This document shows, one piece after another, positions 1 through 6,311 of a stretch of 11,602 nt of DNA (position 1 is its first letter; each line of letters opens with the position of its first letter). A program made the translations under genes and the position numbers. The stretch spans positions 1-11,602 of the forward strand of contig JAUIJW010000056.1 of the NCBI GenBank assembly GCA_030431085.1, given 5' to 3'. The notes below the pieces were generated by a model, which worked only from the letters and a program-made list of their open reading frames with translations, was not told the origin of the DNA and ran no database searches. The DNA is from Bacteroidia bacterium. Its GTDB lineage: Bacteria; Bacteroidota; Bacteroidia; Flavobacteriales; Flavobacteriaceae.

Positions 1-992
1 GATACCCAGATGGCGGAAGCAGTTATCTAAGCTCTGCCGTATACTTGCAATACCGACAAGATATTAATGAGTATTCTACCCTAAATACGGGGTTGCGTTT
101 AACCAACACCATGCTAAAAGCATTGTGGTTAGAGAATGATTGGATTGAGTTGCCTCAAAATGACATTAAATTGAAAAATACGGCATTAACAGCGACCATT
201 GGATATGCTTATAAACCTACAGATGACTGGCAAATTAACGGCGTATTATCCTCAGGGTTTAGATCGCCCAATATTGATGATATTGGTAAAGTAAGAGAAA
301 AAAGAGGAGATGTTACCGTACCCAATGTACACTTACAGCCAGAATATGCCTATAATTTTGAAGCAGGATTATTAAAATATTTCAATGAAAAAAATTTCTA
401 TATCGGTTTTACTGGCTATTATACTTTATTAAACAATTACATCGTACGTGCCCCATTTGAAATTAATGGCAGCTCAACCATTATTTACGATGGCGAAGTA
501 CTTAATATGGTGGCCAACATTAACAAAGACAAGGCTTATATTTATGGCGGTACGGCCTCATTAAAAGGTAATATTTCTAATATATTTAATACGAGAGCTT
601 CTCTTACTTACACCAAAGGTAGAACTTACGATACCAATGAACCACTATCTTCTATACCGCCCATTTTTGGCGATATAGAGATAAACTACGAAAGAAACCG
701 TATTGAAACGGGATTGAGCTTGAGATTTAATGGTCGTAAAAAATTACAAGATTATAACATTTCAGAAGGGATAGACAATATAGAAGAAACCCCTTTTATA
801 GACCAGCAGCAAGAATACTATGGTACGCCTAGCTGGAAAACCATTAATTTTTATACCCGAATAAAAGCTTCTAATCACATTGATTTACTCTTAAATATTA
901 ATAATATTTTAGATGAGCATTACAAAGAATTTGCCTCGGCCATTAGTGCGCCAGGACGTAATTTTTCTGTAAGTATTTTAGGTAAGTTTTAG
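1..992 (+). CDS. TonB-dependent outer-membrane receptor, C-terminal part (5' end outside window)
   Basis: The frame is open from the window edge (first codon at position 3) to a TAG at 990-992. About 329 residues of an outer-membrane beta-barrel are visible: alternating aromatic/polar strands, and a C-terminal strand ending in phenylalanine (SILGKF), as expected for a BAM-recognised porin. The segment GFRSPNIDD followed by VPNVHLQPE and YAYNFE resembles the FRAP and NPNL-like motifs of heme/hemoglobin receptors (HmuR type), so a heme-uptake role is possible; this is inference from short motifs. The plug domain and TonB box lie upstream and cannot be checked. The apparent start at position 45 is only an internal TTG, not the true start. 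The last 28 codons recur in degraded form at 4852-4935, on the far side of the lipoprotein island. Confidence 0.88.
   Translation, partial: YPDGGSSYLSSAVYLQYRQDINEYSTLNTGLRLTNTMLKALWLENDWIELPQNDIKLKNTALTATIGYAYKPTDDWQINGVLSSGFRSPNIDDIGKVREKRGDVTVPNVHLQPEYAYNFEAGLLKYFNEKNFYIGFTGYYTLLNNYIVRAPFEINGSSTIIYDGEVLNMVANINKDKAYIYGGTASLKGNISNIFNTRASLTYTKGRTYDTNEPLSSIPPIFGDIEINYERNRIETGLSLRFNGRKKLQDYNISEGIDNIEETPFIDQQQEYYGTPSWKTINFYTRIKASNHIDLLLNINNILDEHYKEFASAISAPGRNFSVSILGKF
909..992 (+). repeat. Direct repeat copy 1: 3' end of the TonB receptor gene
   Basis: These 84 bases encode the last 27 codons and stop of the receptor. They match 4852-4935 with 11 mismatches by hand alignment, including a run of about 40 identical bases centred on the codons for SAISAPGRNFSVS. 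Weaker similarity continues past the stop (a shared GGTTTCTG at 1032 and 4952, with a length difference of about 23 bases). The two copies bracket the whole island of four genes. Confidence 0.85.
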
Positions 993-1098
993 TAAAAACA
1001 TGGAGTTACCTAATAAAGAATAAAAACTCACGGTTTCTGGGTATTGTTTGGTAAGTAATTAATAATTAGGTTTATAAAGAATTTAATTTTATAAAATA

Positions 1099-2657
1099 AT
1101 GCAACAGTTTTACCAACCACCAACCACCAACCACCAACCACTAAGCGCCAAATAGTCAATCAGCGGGTTAAATTTTTACTGAGTTTAGCTTTACTTTTAG
1201 TATTTTACAGTTGTAACGAAGAAAGTTTTGAAACAAGTATAACCACTGAATCGATAGCTTCAAAACAGAAAAAGCACGATATAGACTTTGGAGTATTTGA
1301 AAAATCTTTATTATTGGGAAGAGACAACTTTAAGGTAGATTGGGATAGCGGAGAGATAGTGAGCTATGATAAAAAAGGCAATAAAACTACTATGGAGTAT
1401 GATGCGTATTTACAAAACGCACAACATTTAGCATCTAATGTGTTTAATGGTAATGTAATTTACAAACTAGTGATGGTGCAAAAAAACAAAAAAGTAGTTG
1501 ACATTGTCATAAATAGATACGAGCCATATAAAGGTTCATCAAATACAACACCGTCTTATAGACATACTAATCATTATGATGGATTAAAATTTACTTTAGA
1601 GATCAATGGTAGGATAAGAAATATTGAGGCATTTGAAAAGGGAGAGATTGTATCTTCGTTTCAAGAAACTCGTGATACGACGAGTGATGCTATGGATGTT
1701 GAAGAATTAAGCAAAGCCCCTGTACAATGCGACCCCTTGTCGTTTTATTTTGATCCAGAACGATGTACCAATTTAGGTGGCCAAACTAACGGATGGGTAT
1801 TAGAAACCACCTATCATTATACAGATAATTATACGAAAGATTCGGATGGGAATTATATCATCAATGGCGATCGATATTTTTATAAAAATACAACTTACAA
1901 CGGAGCTAGTAGCCGTTGGGTACAAGTATATCAAGAAAACCCGTTTATTTTAAGTTATAGTTCTTCACGAGTAGATTCAGAAACAGGAGGTCACACTCCT
2001 TTGCCATATCAAGAAGTTCAAAGAAGAATAGTTAACAATTTAAAAGGTAAGGCTAAATGTGTTTTTGAATTGATTAAAGCATCAAATGGTAATTTATTTC
2101 AAACAACAATTGGGGAGTTTGCAGATAATCAAGATTATGTTTTGCAGATAAATTCTAGCTCAACTACTGAATGTCAATATGGAGATGAGGGTTGTACTGA
2201 TGGAAGTATGGTGGATCAGAATGGCCTTGTTATTATACATATTGTATTTGAAGGAAGAGGGACTTTAGATTTGGCGTCAACAATATTACATGAAGGAATT
2301 CATGCTGAGATTTTCAGATATGTTAATGAAAGAAATAAGGGGTTAGACCCTAAAAAACGAAAAGATATCTTAGAAAAGTACTTTGAGTATGAAAAAATTT
2401 ATTCTAGAAATGCCCAGCATCAGTATATGGCTGACTATTATGTTAAACCTATTGCAGAAGCATTGAGAACTCTAGATAATAATAAATTTCCTCTTGAAGA
2501 TTACTTGGGATTTGCTTGGGATGGATTAAGAAATTATGGATATGATGGATACAAAGACAACGGTAAAGATGTGATACTCGATAAGGGGGCATATTCTATA
2601 ATTCAGAAAAAAGTTTTAGATCAAACAGAGTTTAATAAGGGTTGTGATGAGAAGTAG
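1099..2657 (+). CDS. Lipoprotein with C-terminal HEGIH metallopeptidase-like domain, apparently phase-OFF
   Basis: The long frame is open from 1095 to the TAG at 2655-2657. Upstream of TTG 1314 it encodes a lipoprotein signal: a basic stretch (TKRQIVNQRVK), a hydrophobic core (FLLSLALLLVF) and a lipobox-like FYSC with Cys at 1212-1214. TTG 1314 is therefore not the true start. No ATG, GTG or TTG lies in this frame before the signal; the only good ATG, at 1099, is one frame off. One extra CCAACCA unit joins them into a 521-residue protein with the lipid-anchored Cys at residue 41. The N-terminal half is unrecognised. The last 210 or so residues carry TILHEGIHAE (first His codon 2289-2291), then QHQYMAD and FAWDGL, which looks like a zincin with a possible third His ligand. 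A C-x6-C pair and two other cysteines are shared with the downstream copy and suggest disulfides outside the cytoplasm. The stop overlaps the next gene. The feature is drawn from the ATG; as sequenced it needs a frame change or is a pseudogene. Confidence 0.75.
1113..1140 (+). repeat. Heptanucleotide tandem repeat, CCAACCA x4
   Basis: There are four perfect copies of the 7-bp unit CCAACCA, beginning 14 bases after the start of the only good ATG (1099) upstream of the lipoprotein frame. Seven is not a multiple of three, so each gain or loss of a unit changes the reading frame that follows the ATG. With four copies the ATG frame ends at a TAG at 1153-1155. With five copies (or two) it runs into the lipoprotein signal peptide. 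This is the layout of slipped-strand phase variation. Heptamer repeats also occur between genes in some bacteria without being switches, so the coding role is inferred from the frame arithmetic. Confidence 0.9.
1801..2009 (+). repeat. Direct repeat copy 1 (209 bp) inside the metallopeptidase-like lipoprotein gene
   Basis: This stretch matches 3361-3569 without gaps at an offset of exactly 1560 bases. The first 50 bases differ at 8 positions; the last 159 (1851-2009 and 3411-3569) differ at only 3. Similarity stops abruptly after CATAT, where the two genes diverge into related but clearly different C-terminal domains. A sharp junction between a near-identical linker and diverged domains suggests recent gene conversion or recombination. 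The repeat encodes the segment from ETTYHYTDNY to GGHTPLPY. Confidence 0.95.
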
Positions 2658-3291
2658 GAATAAACTCATATTTATTTTTTGTATAGTTATTTTTTTTTCA
2701 TGTATGGAAAATGTTGAAAAAAGAGTAGATGATAGAGAACAAATAATTTCTTTAGTTTTTGATAGTATTGCAAAACCGACAAAATTGGTATATCCGCCTT
2801 TGCCTTTGAATAAGGTATATACACATAGCGATTCTCTAAAAATAGATTCTATTCATAATATAATACGATTTAATAGAAAAAAAGAAAAGTTTAAAGTTGC
2901 TATTTACGAAAATTTAAGAAATGATTATTATGTAAAATATAACTCTCTAAAATTTGGCAATAACTGCAAAAATGTAGAGAATAGAGTTTCTAAATTTAAT
3001 TTGGTTAAAGAAAAAGGATTAAAAATTGATATTCAATCTTTGAATGAGAAAGTAACTGATACGGTGTTTTTGGTAGCGAAATCTTTTTTCGATAAAAGAA
3101 GGACACTTTTTAGTAATACTGATTTAATTTTAGCATTTTCGGATGTTGCATTTAACCAAAATTATACTCAGGCTATATTATTTGTTAATGAATCTAGAGG
3201 AGTTAAAGGGGGAGGGGTATTGCTTTATTATCTAGAAAAACAAAAAAATAAATGGAAAATAGTGTGTACCAAAGAAATATCGATATCGTAA
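2647..3291 (+). CDS. Small putative lipoprotein, partner of the upstream metallopeptidase-like protein
   Basis: It encodes 214 residues from ATG 2647; GTG 2644 is possible but less likely. The ATG lies inside the 3' end of the preceding gene (11-base overlap with its stop), so the two are probably translationally coupled. The N-terminus is a lipoprotein signal: basic MRSRNK, a hydrophobic core, and FFSC with Cys at residue 19, so it should be exported and membrane-anchored. The rest is unrecognised. Its C-terminal 55 or so residues align with the other small lipoprotein of the island (4222-4839): the pattern (A/G)FS...YLEK or FLEK, then WKI(V/I)C and a terminal I(S/A)IS, with one other cysteine also shared. 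The pairing suggests an immunity, inhibitor or chaperone role, which is inference. A run of nine T lies in the signal-peptide codons (2690-2698). Confidence 0.8.
   Translation: MRSRNKLIFIFCIVIFFSCMENVEKRVDDREQIISLVFDSIAKPTKLVYPPLPLNKVYTHSDSLKIDSIHNIIRFNRKKEKFKVAIYENLRNDYYVKYNSLKFGNNCKNVENRVSKFNLVKEKGLKIDIQSLNEKVTDTVFLVAKSFFDKRRTLFSNTDLILAFSDVAFNQNYTQAILFVNESRGVKGGGVLLYYLEKQKNKWKIVCTKEISIS
2690..2698 (+). repeat. T9 homopolymer in signal-peptide codons
   Basis: Nine consecutive T residues encode the end of the hydrophobic core just before the lipobox Cys of the small lipoprotein. Slippage by one base would truncate the protein near residue 17. The genome is AT-rich and a T9 run may arise by chance, so a regulatory role is only a possibility. 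Confidence 0.6.
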
Positions 3292-3356
3292 TAATTAATA
3301 TGATTAAAACGAAAGACAGATAAATTAAAAAAGAGACAAAATGGAGGTGGAATTAG

Positions 3357-4217
3357 ACATTACAAACCACCAATCATCATACAGATAATTACACAAAAGA
3401 CTCAGAGGGGAATTATATCATCAATGGCGATCGATATTTTTATAAAAATACAACTTACAACGGAGCTAGTAGCCGTTGGGTACAAGTATATCAAGAGACC
3501 CCGTTTATTTTAAGTTATAGTTCTTCACGAGTAGATTCAGAAACAGGAGGTCACACTCCTTTGTCATATAACCCATTGGATGATGAAGATAGAATTTTTA
3601 ATGAGTTAGCAGGAAAAGCAGCATGTGTTTATGAAAAACTTCAAAATCAGAATGGGGATTTATTTAAGGAAACAATAGGTAAATTTATCAATAACCCAAA
3701 ATTTGATTTAATTCTACAGTCTGGTGGAGAGTGCAGTACAGGGGATGAGGCATGCACAAGCCCAAAAGAATTGAATAACGGAAAAATCACGATTAAAATC
3801 ATTAATGAAGGTAGAGGAGGATTAGAATTAGCGGCTACAATATTACATGAAGGGATTCATGCCGAAATATACAAATATGTAGATGAGCATAAAAAAGGAA
3901 TAGATCCTCAAAATAGACCTAATCTATTAGGGTATTATTTTGAATATAAAGCAAATAATGGATCTAATTTAGCAACTTCTAATGCTCAACACCAACATAT
4001 GGCGGATAAATATGTTAAACCTATTGCAGAAGCAATCCGTGCTTTAGATAATTATAAATACCCTTTAGATGACTATATGGCATTTGGTTGGGATGGCTTG
4101 AGAAAATATGGTTGGGATGGCTATTGGGATAATGGAGAATATATTAAATTGGATAAGAATCAGTATGAAGCCATAAAAGAAAATGTAGTAAATAGTTCAA
4201 GTTTTGGGTGTAATTAA
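3357..4217 (+). CDS. 5'-truncated HEGIH metallopeptidase-like domain (orphan C-terminal cassette)
   Basis: The frame is open from 3357, just after a TAG at 3354-3356, to TAA 4215-4217. It matches the C-terminal half of the upstream lipoprotein, but there is no signal peptide and no ATG. The earliest conventional start is TTG 3561 (218 residues), whose equivalent in the first copy is an internal leucine codon. The sequence has TILHEGIHAE (first His at residue 96 counted from TTG 3561), AQHQHMAD, FGWDGL, a C-x6-C pair and two further shared cysteines, so all features of the putative zincin domain are kept and the domain itself shows no decay. Either it is a silent cassette used by recombination with 1801-2009, or it is a pseudogene remnant, or it is made as a short cytoplasmic protein from TTG. 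The intact domain with an intact partner gene favours the silent-cassette reading, but this is inference. Confidence 0.7.
   Translation, partial: TLQTTNHHTDNYTKDSEGNYIINGDRYFYKNTTYNGASSRWVQVYQETPFILSYSSSRVDSETGGHTPLSYNPLDDEDRIFNELAGKAACVYEKLQNQNGDLFKETIGKFINNPKFDLILQSGGECSTGDEACTSPKELNNGKITIKIINEGRGGLELAATILHEGIHAEIYKYVDEHKKGIDPQNRPNLLGYYFEYKANNGSNLATSNAQHQHMADKYVKPIAEAIRALDNYKYPLDDYMAFGWDGLRKYGWDGYWDNGEYIKLDKNQYEAIKENVVNSSSFGCN
3361..3569 (+). repeat. Direct repeat copy 2 (209 bp) at the 5' end of the truncated second cassette
   Basis: This is the second copy of 1801-2009, in the same orientation and in the same frame relative to the following domain. Just upstream (about 3340-3360) a decayed continuation can be seen: AATGGAGGTGG resembles AATTTAGGTGG at 1770-1780, followed by about 10 missing bases that break the frame. 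The copy was therefore once part of a longer gene like the first one, and is not a precise domain insertion. Confidence 0.95.
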
Positions 4218-4221
4218 AAGT

Positions 4222-4839
4222 ATGTTTATGAGGACTTTACTATTTGTTTTAATACTTGCAATTATTTCTTGCATTGATAAAAAGGGTAAAGAATTCAATG
4301 GGAAAAATGATATAATCAATGTAATTTATAAGGAATTAAGAAAAGATAATTATAAAAATATAAAAATACCTCCACCACCAAATGGACAGGAATCAGTAGG
4401 TTCTTTTGACGATACAATTGTTGGAAAAAATTTATTAAACATAAACAAACAATCTAAAAAGAGCTTAGTTGCTATTTTTCCAGAACTAAGAGAAATAAAG
4501 TATAAAATGAATGAAAATGGGTGTGCAAAAAAAATTAATATAAATTCATTAAATAAAGTAAAAGGAGGTAAATTAAAAATAGATCAGATTTTAGCAAAAG
4601 AAAATGATTCAATCATTTTCTTCAATAAAGATTTATATGAAAAAAACAGTAAAGATTTTTACAAGTTTGATGTCTTAATTGGCTTTTCAAGTATTATGTA
4701 TAACAGTACGCAAACTAAAGCGGCTATTATAGGCTCAATAAATTTTAGTAAGCTTTCAGGTGTTTCAACTATATATTTTTTAGAAAAAACAAACGACACA
4801 TGGAAAATCATATGTAAAGAAGGTATAGCTATATCATAG
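4222..4839 (+). CDS. Small putative lipoprotein, partner of the orphan cassette
   Basis: It encodes 205 residues from ATG 4222, four bases after the stop of the preceding frame; the in-frame ATG 4228 is an alternative. TTG 4204 would overlap that stop and adds residues that do not look like a signal. The N-terminus MFMRTLLFVLILAIISC is a compact lipoprotein signal with Cys at residue 17. It is a diverged paralogue of the protein at 2647-3291: best match over the last third (GFSS, YFLEK, TWKIIC, IAIS) plus a shared mid-protein cysteine. The gene pair therefore repeats the order and close spacing of the first pair, suggesting that domain and partner move together. No known family recognised. 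An A8 run lies at 4527-4534. Confidence 0.78.
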   Translation: MFMRTLLFVLILAIISCIDKKGKEFNGKNDIINVIYKELRKDNYKNIKIPPPPNGQESVGSFDDTIVGKNLLNINKQSKKSLVAIFPELREIKYKMNENGCAKKININSLNKVKGGKLKIDQILAKENDSIIFFNKDLYEKNSKDFYKFDVLIGFSSIMYNSTQTKAAIIGSINFSKLSGVSTIYFLEKTNDTWKIICKEGIAIS

Positions 4840-4851
4840 TTAACTTATGTT

Positions 4852-4935
4852 ATAGACGAACAGTATAAAGAATTTACCTCGGCCATTAGTGCGCCAGGAC
4901 GTAATTTTTCTGTAAGTGTATTAGGAAAATTTTAA
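4852..4935 (+). pseudogene. 3' remnant of a TonB receptor gene (direct repeat copy 2)
   Basis: This encodes IDEQYKEF through VLGKF and ends in TAA, matching the last 27 codons and stop of the receptor at 909-992 (11 of 84 bases differ). Nothing recognisable of the receptor lies upstream, because the small lipoprotein stops at 4837-4839. Several differences are synonymous (GAT/GAC, GAG/GAA, TAC/TAT, GGT/GGA, AAG/AAA), so the sequence probably evolved as a working paralogue or came from a related strain, and is not a fresh duplication. It marks the downstream edge of the island. Confidence 0.85.
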
Positions 4936-4981
4936 TACCCCAAAAACCAATGGTTTCTGTATATTGTTACAAAGCTATTAA

Positions 4982-6307
4982 ATGGTAACTCAGGAGAAAA
5001 AACCCATTAATATATTCTGGTTTAGGAGAGATTTAAGGTTAGATGATAACTTAGCCTTGTATCATGCCCTGCAAGACAAATACCCCGTATTACCTATTTT
5101 TATTTTCGATAAAAATATTTTAAGTGCACTCAATGTAAAAGATGCTAGGGTGAGTTTTATTCACCAAACCCTAGAAGAACTACGTCTGAGAATTCAAAAA
5201 AACTTTCAAAGTGATATTGCTTTATTCTATGATGCACCATTAGAAGTGTTTCACCAACTAGAATCTAATTATAAGATTACAACAGTTTTTACTAATGATG
5301 ATTACGAACCTTACGCTATTCAAAGAGACAACTTGGTAAAAGAGTTTCTTAAAGCAAAAGGCATCGGTTTTAGAGCATATAAAGATCATGTTATCTTTGA
5401 AAAAAATGAAGTGGTTAAATCAGACGGATCGCCCTATGTTGTGTACACACCTTACATGAAATTGTGGAAACATCGTTTATTAAAAGCAGGAGTCAAGTCC
5501 TTTAATCTTAAGCCATTTCTCAAGAATTTAGTTCAAATAAACCCTTTTGCAGAGACAACATTAGAGTATCTTGGGTTTAAAAAATCACATATAAAAATTA
5601 AGCCTTTTCAATTAGATGATCTTAAAATTGAAGCCTATGGTGAACAACGAAATTATCCTGCGTTAAATGCGACCTCTTCACTTGGGCCACACCTAAGATT
5701 TGGAACAATAAGTATTAGAAGAATTATTCAACAAACGCTAAAACGGAACAATGATGCATTTTTAAATGAATTAGTTTGGAGAGAATTTTTTATCCAGATT
5801 TTATGGCATTTCCCCAATACGGTTCACCGATCGTTTAAACCCAAATACGATTACATTAATTGGCGAAATAATGAAAAAGAATTTAAATTGTGGTGTGAAG
5901 GAAAAACGGGCTATGCCATGGTAGATGCTGGCATGCATGAACTAAATACAACAGGGTATATGCATAATCGAGCAAGAATGGTTGCGGCAAGCTTTTTGTG
6001 TAAACACCTGTTGATTGATTGGCGGTGGGGAGAAGCCTATTTTGCCCAAAAACTTAACGATTTCGAACTGGCCAGTAATATCGGTAATTGGCAATGGGTG
6101 GCTGGTTCTGGCGTTGATGCAGCGCCATATTTTAGAATTTTTAATCCTATAACGCAGCGAGAGAAATTTGATCAAAATCATCAATATGTCAAACGGTTTA
6201 TACCAGATTATGACGCTAATCAATATATAGAAAAGGTGGTAGATCATCGTTCGGCCCGCCAAAGATGTTTAGAGGTATATAAAAAAGCATTAATAAATAG
6301 TAATTAA
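4982..6307 (+). CDS. phr: Deoxyribodipyrimidine photolyase (cryptochrome/photolyase family)
   Basis: At 441 residues it is within the usual range for class I CPD photolyases, which use FADH- and blue light to split pyrimidine dimers in DNA. An N-terminal Rossmann-like antenna domain begins with INIFWFRRDLRLDDN. The C-terminal FAD domain contains LVWREFF, GYAMVDAGM (from residue 310), GYMHNRARM and NWQW. Aligned from memory with E. coli PhrB, the electron-transfer triad W306/W359/W382 corresponds to W294/W347/W370, the substrate-stacking W277/W384 to W266/W372, and flavin-contacting N378 to N366, so the protein looks catalytically complete. The second chromophore cannot be assigned by eye. ATG 4982 is chosen because a stop lies immediately upstream in frame (4979-4981). 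It probably forms an operon with the next gene, 4 bases downstream. Confidence 0.96.
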   Translation: MVTQEKKPINIFWFRRDLRLDDNLALYHALQDKYPVLPIFIFDKNILSALNVKDARVSFIHQTLEELRLRIQKNFQSDIALFYDAPLEVFHQLESNYKITTVFTNDDYEPYAIQRDNLVKEFLKAKGIGFRAYKDHVIFEKNEVVKSDGSPYVVYTPYMKLWKHRLLKAGVKSFNLKPFLKNLVQINPFAETTLEYLGFKKSHIKIKPFQLDDLKIEAYGEQRNYPALNATSSLGPHLRFGTISIRRIIQQTLKRNNDAFLNELVWREFFIQILWHFPNTVHRSFKPKYDYINWRNNEKEFKLWCEGKTGYAMVDAGMHELNTTGYMHNRARMVAASFLCKHLLIDWRWGEAYFAQKLNDFELASNIGNWQWVAGSGVDAAPYFRIFNPITQREKFDQNHQYVKRFIPDYDANQYIEKVVDHRSARQRCLEVYKKALINSN

Positions 6308-6311
6308 TTTT

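Noticed and set aside
45..47. TTG 45 as a start for the TonB receptor
   Set aside because: The frame is open to the window edge and receptor-like sequence precedes it; the codon is internal.
1042..1050. TATTGTTTG as a promoter for the lipoprotein gene
   Set aside because: Spacing between TA and TTTG is three, not two, and no -33 TTG is evident; not strong enough to list.
1113..1140. CRISPR-like array
   Set aside because: The units are 7 bp and head to tail with no spacers; it is a simple tandem repeat.
1314..1316. TTG 1314 as the start of the lipoprotein gene
   Set aside because: The same frame encodes a clear signal peptide and lipobox upstream (1164-1214); starting at 1314 would discard them.
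3341..3388. Short frame from ATG 3341 (15 codons)
   Set aside because: It is out of frame with the domain that follows, ends inside the repeat and has no recognisable product; it probably arises from the decayed junction.
4944..4956. Small inverted repeat AAACC-AAT-GGTTT as a terminator
   Set aside because: The stem is only 5 A/T-rich pairs and no T run follows; too weak to call.
993..4981. Transposase, integrase or tRNA-associated att site that could explain the island
   Set aside because: No recombinase gene, terminal inverted repeat or tRNA is visible; only the receptor-end direct repeat supports mobility.
5942..6262. Minus-strand 106-codon frame opposite phr
   Set aside because: It is a shadow of the conserved FAD-binding region of photolyase and shows no family resemblance.
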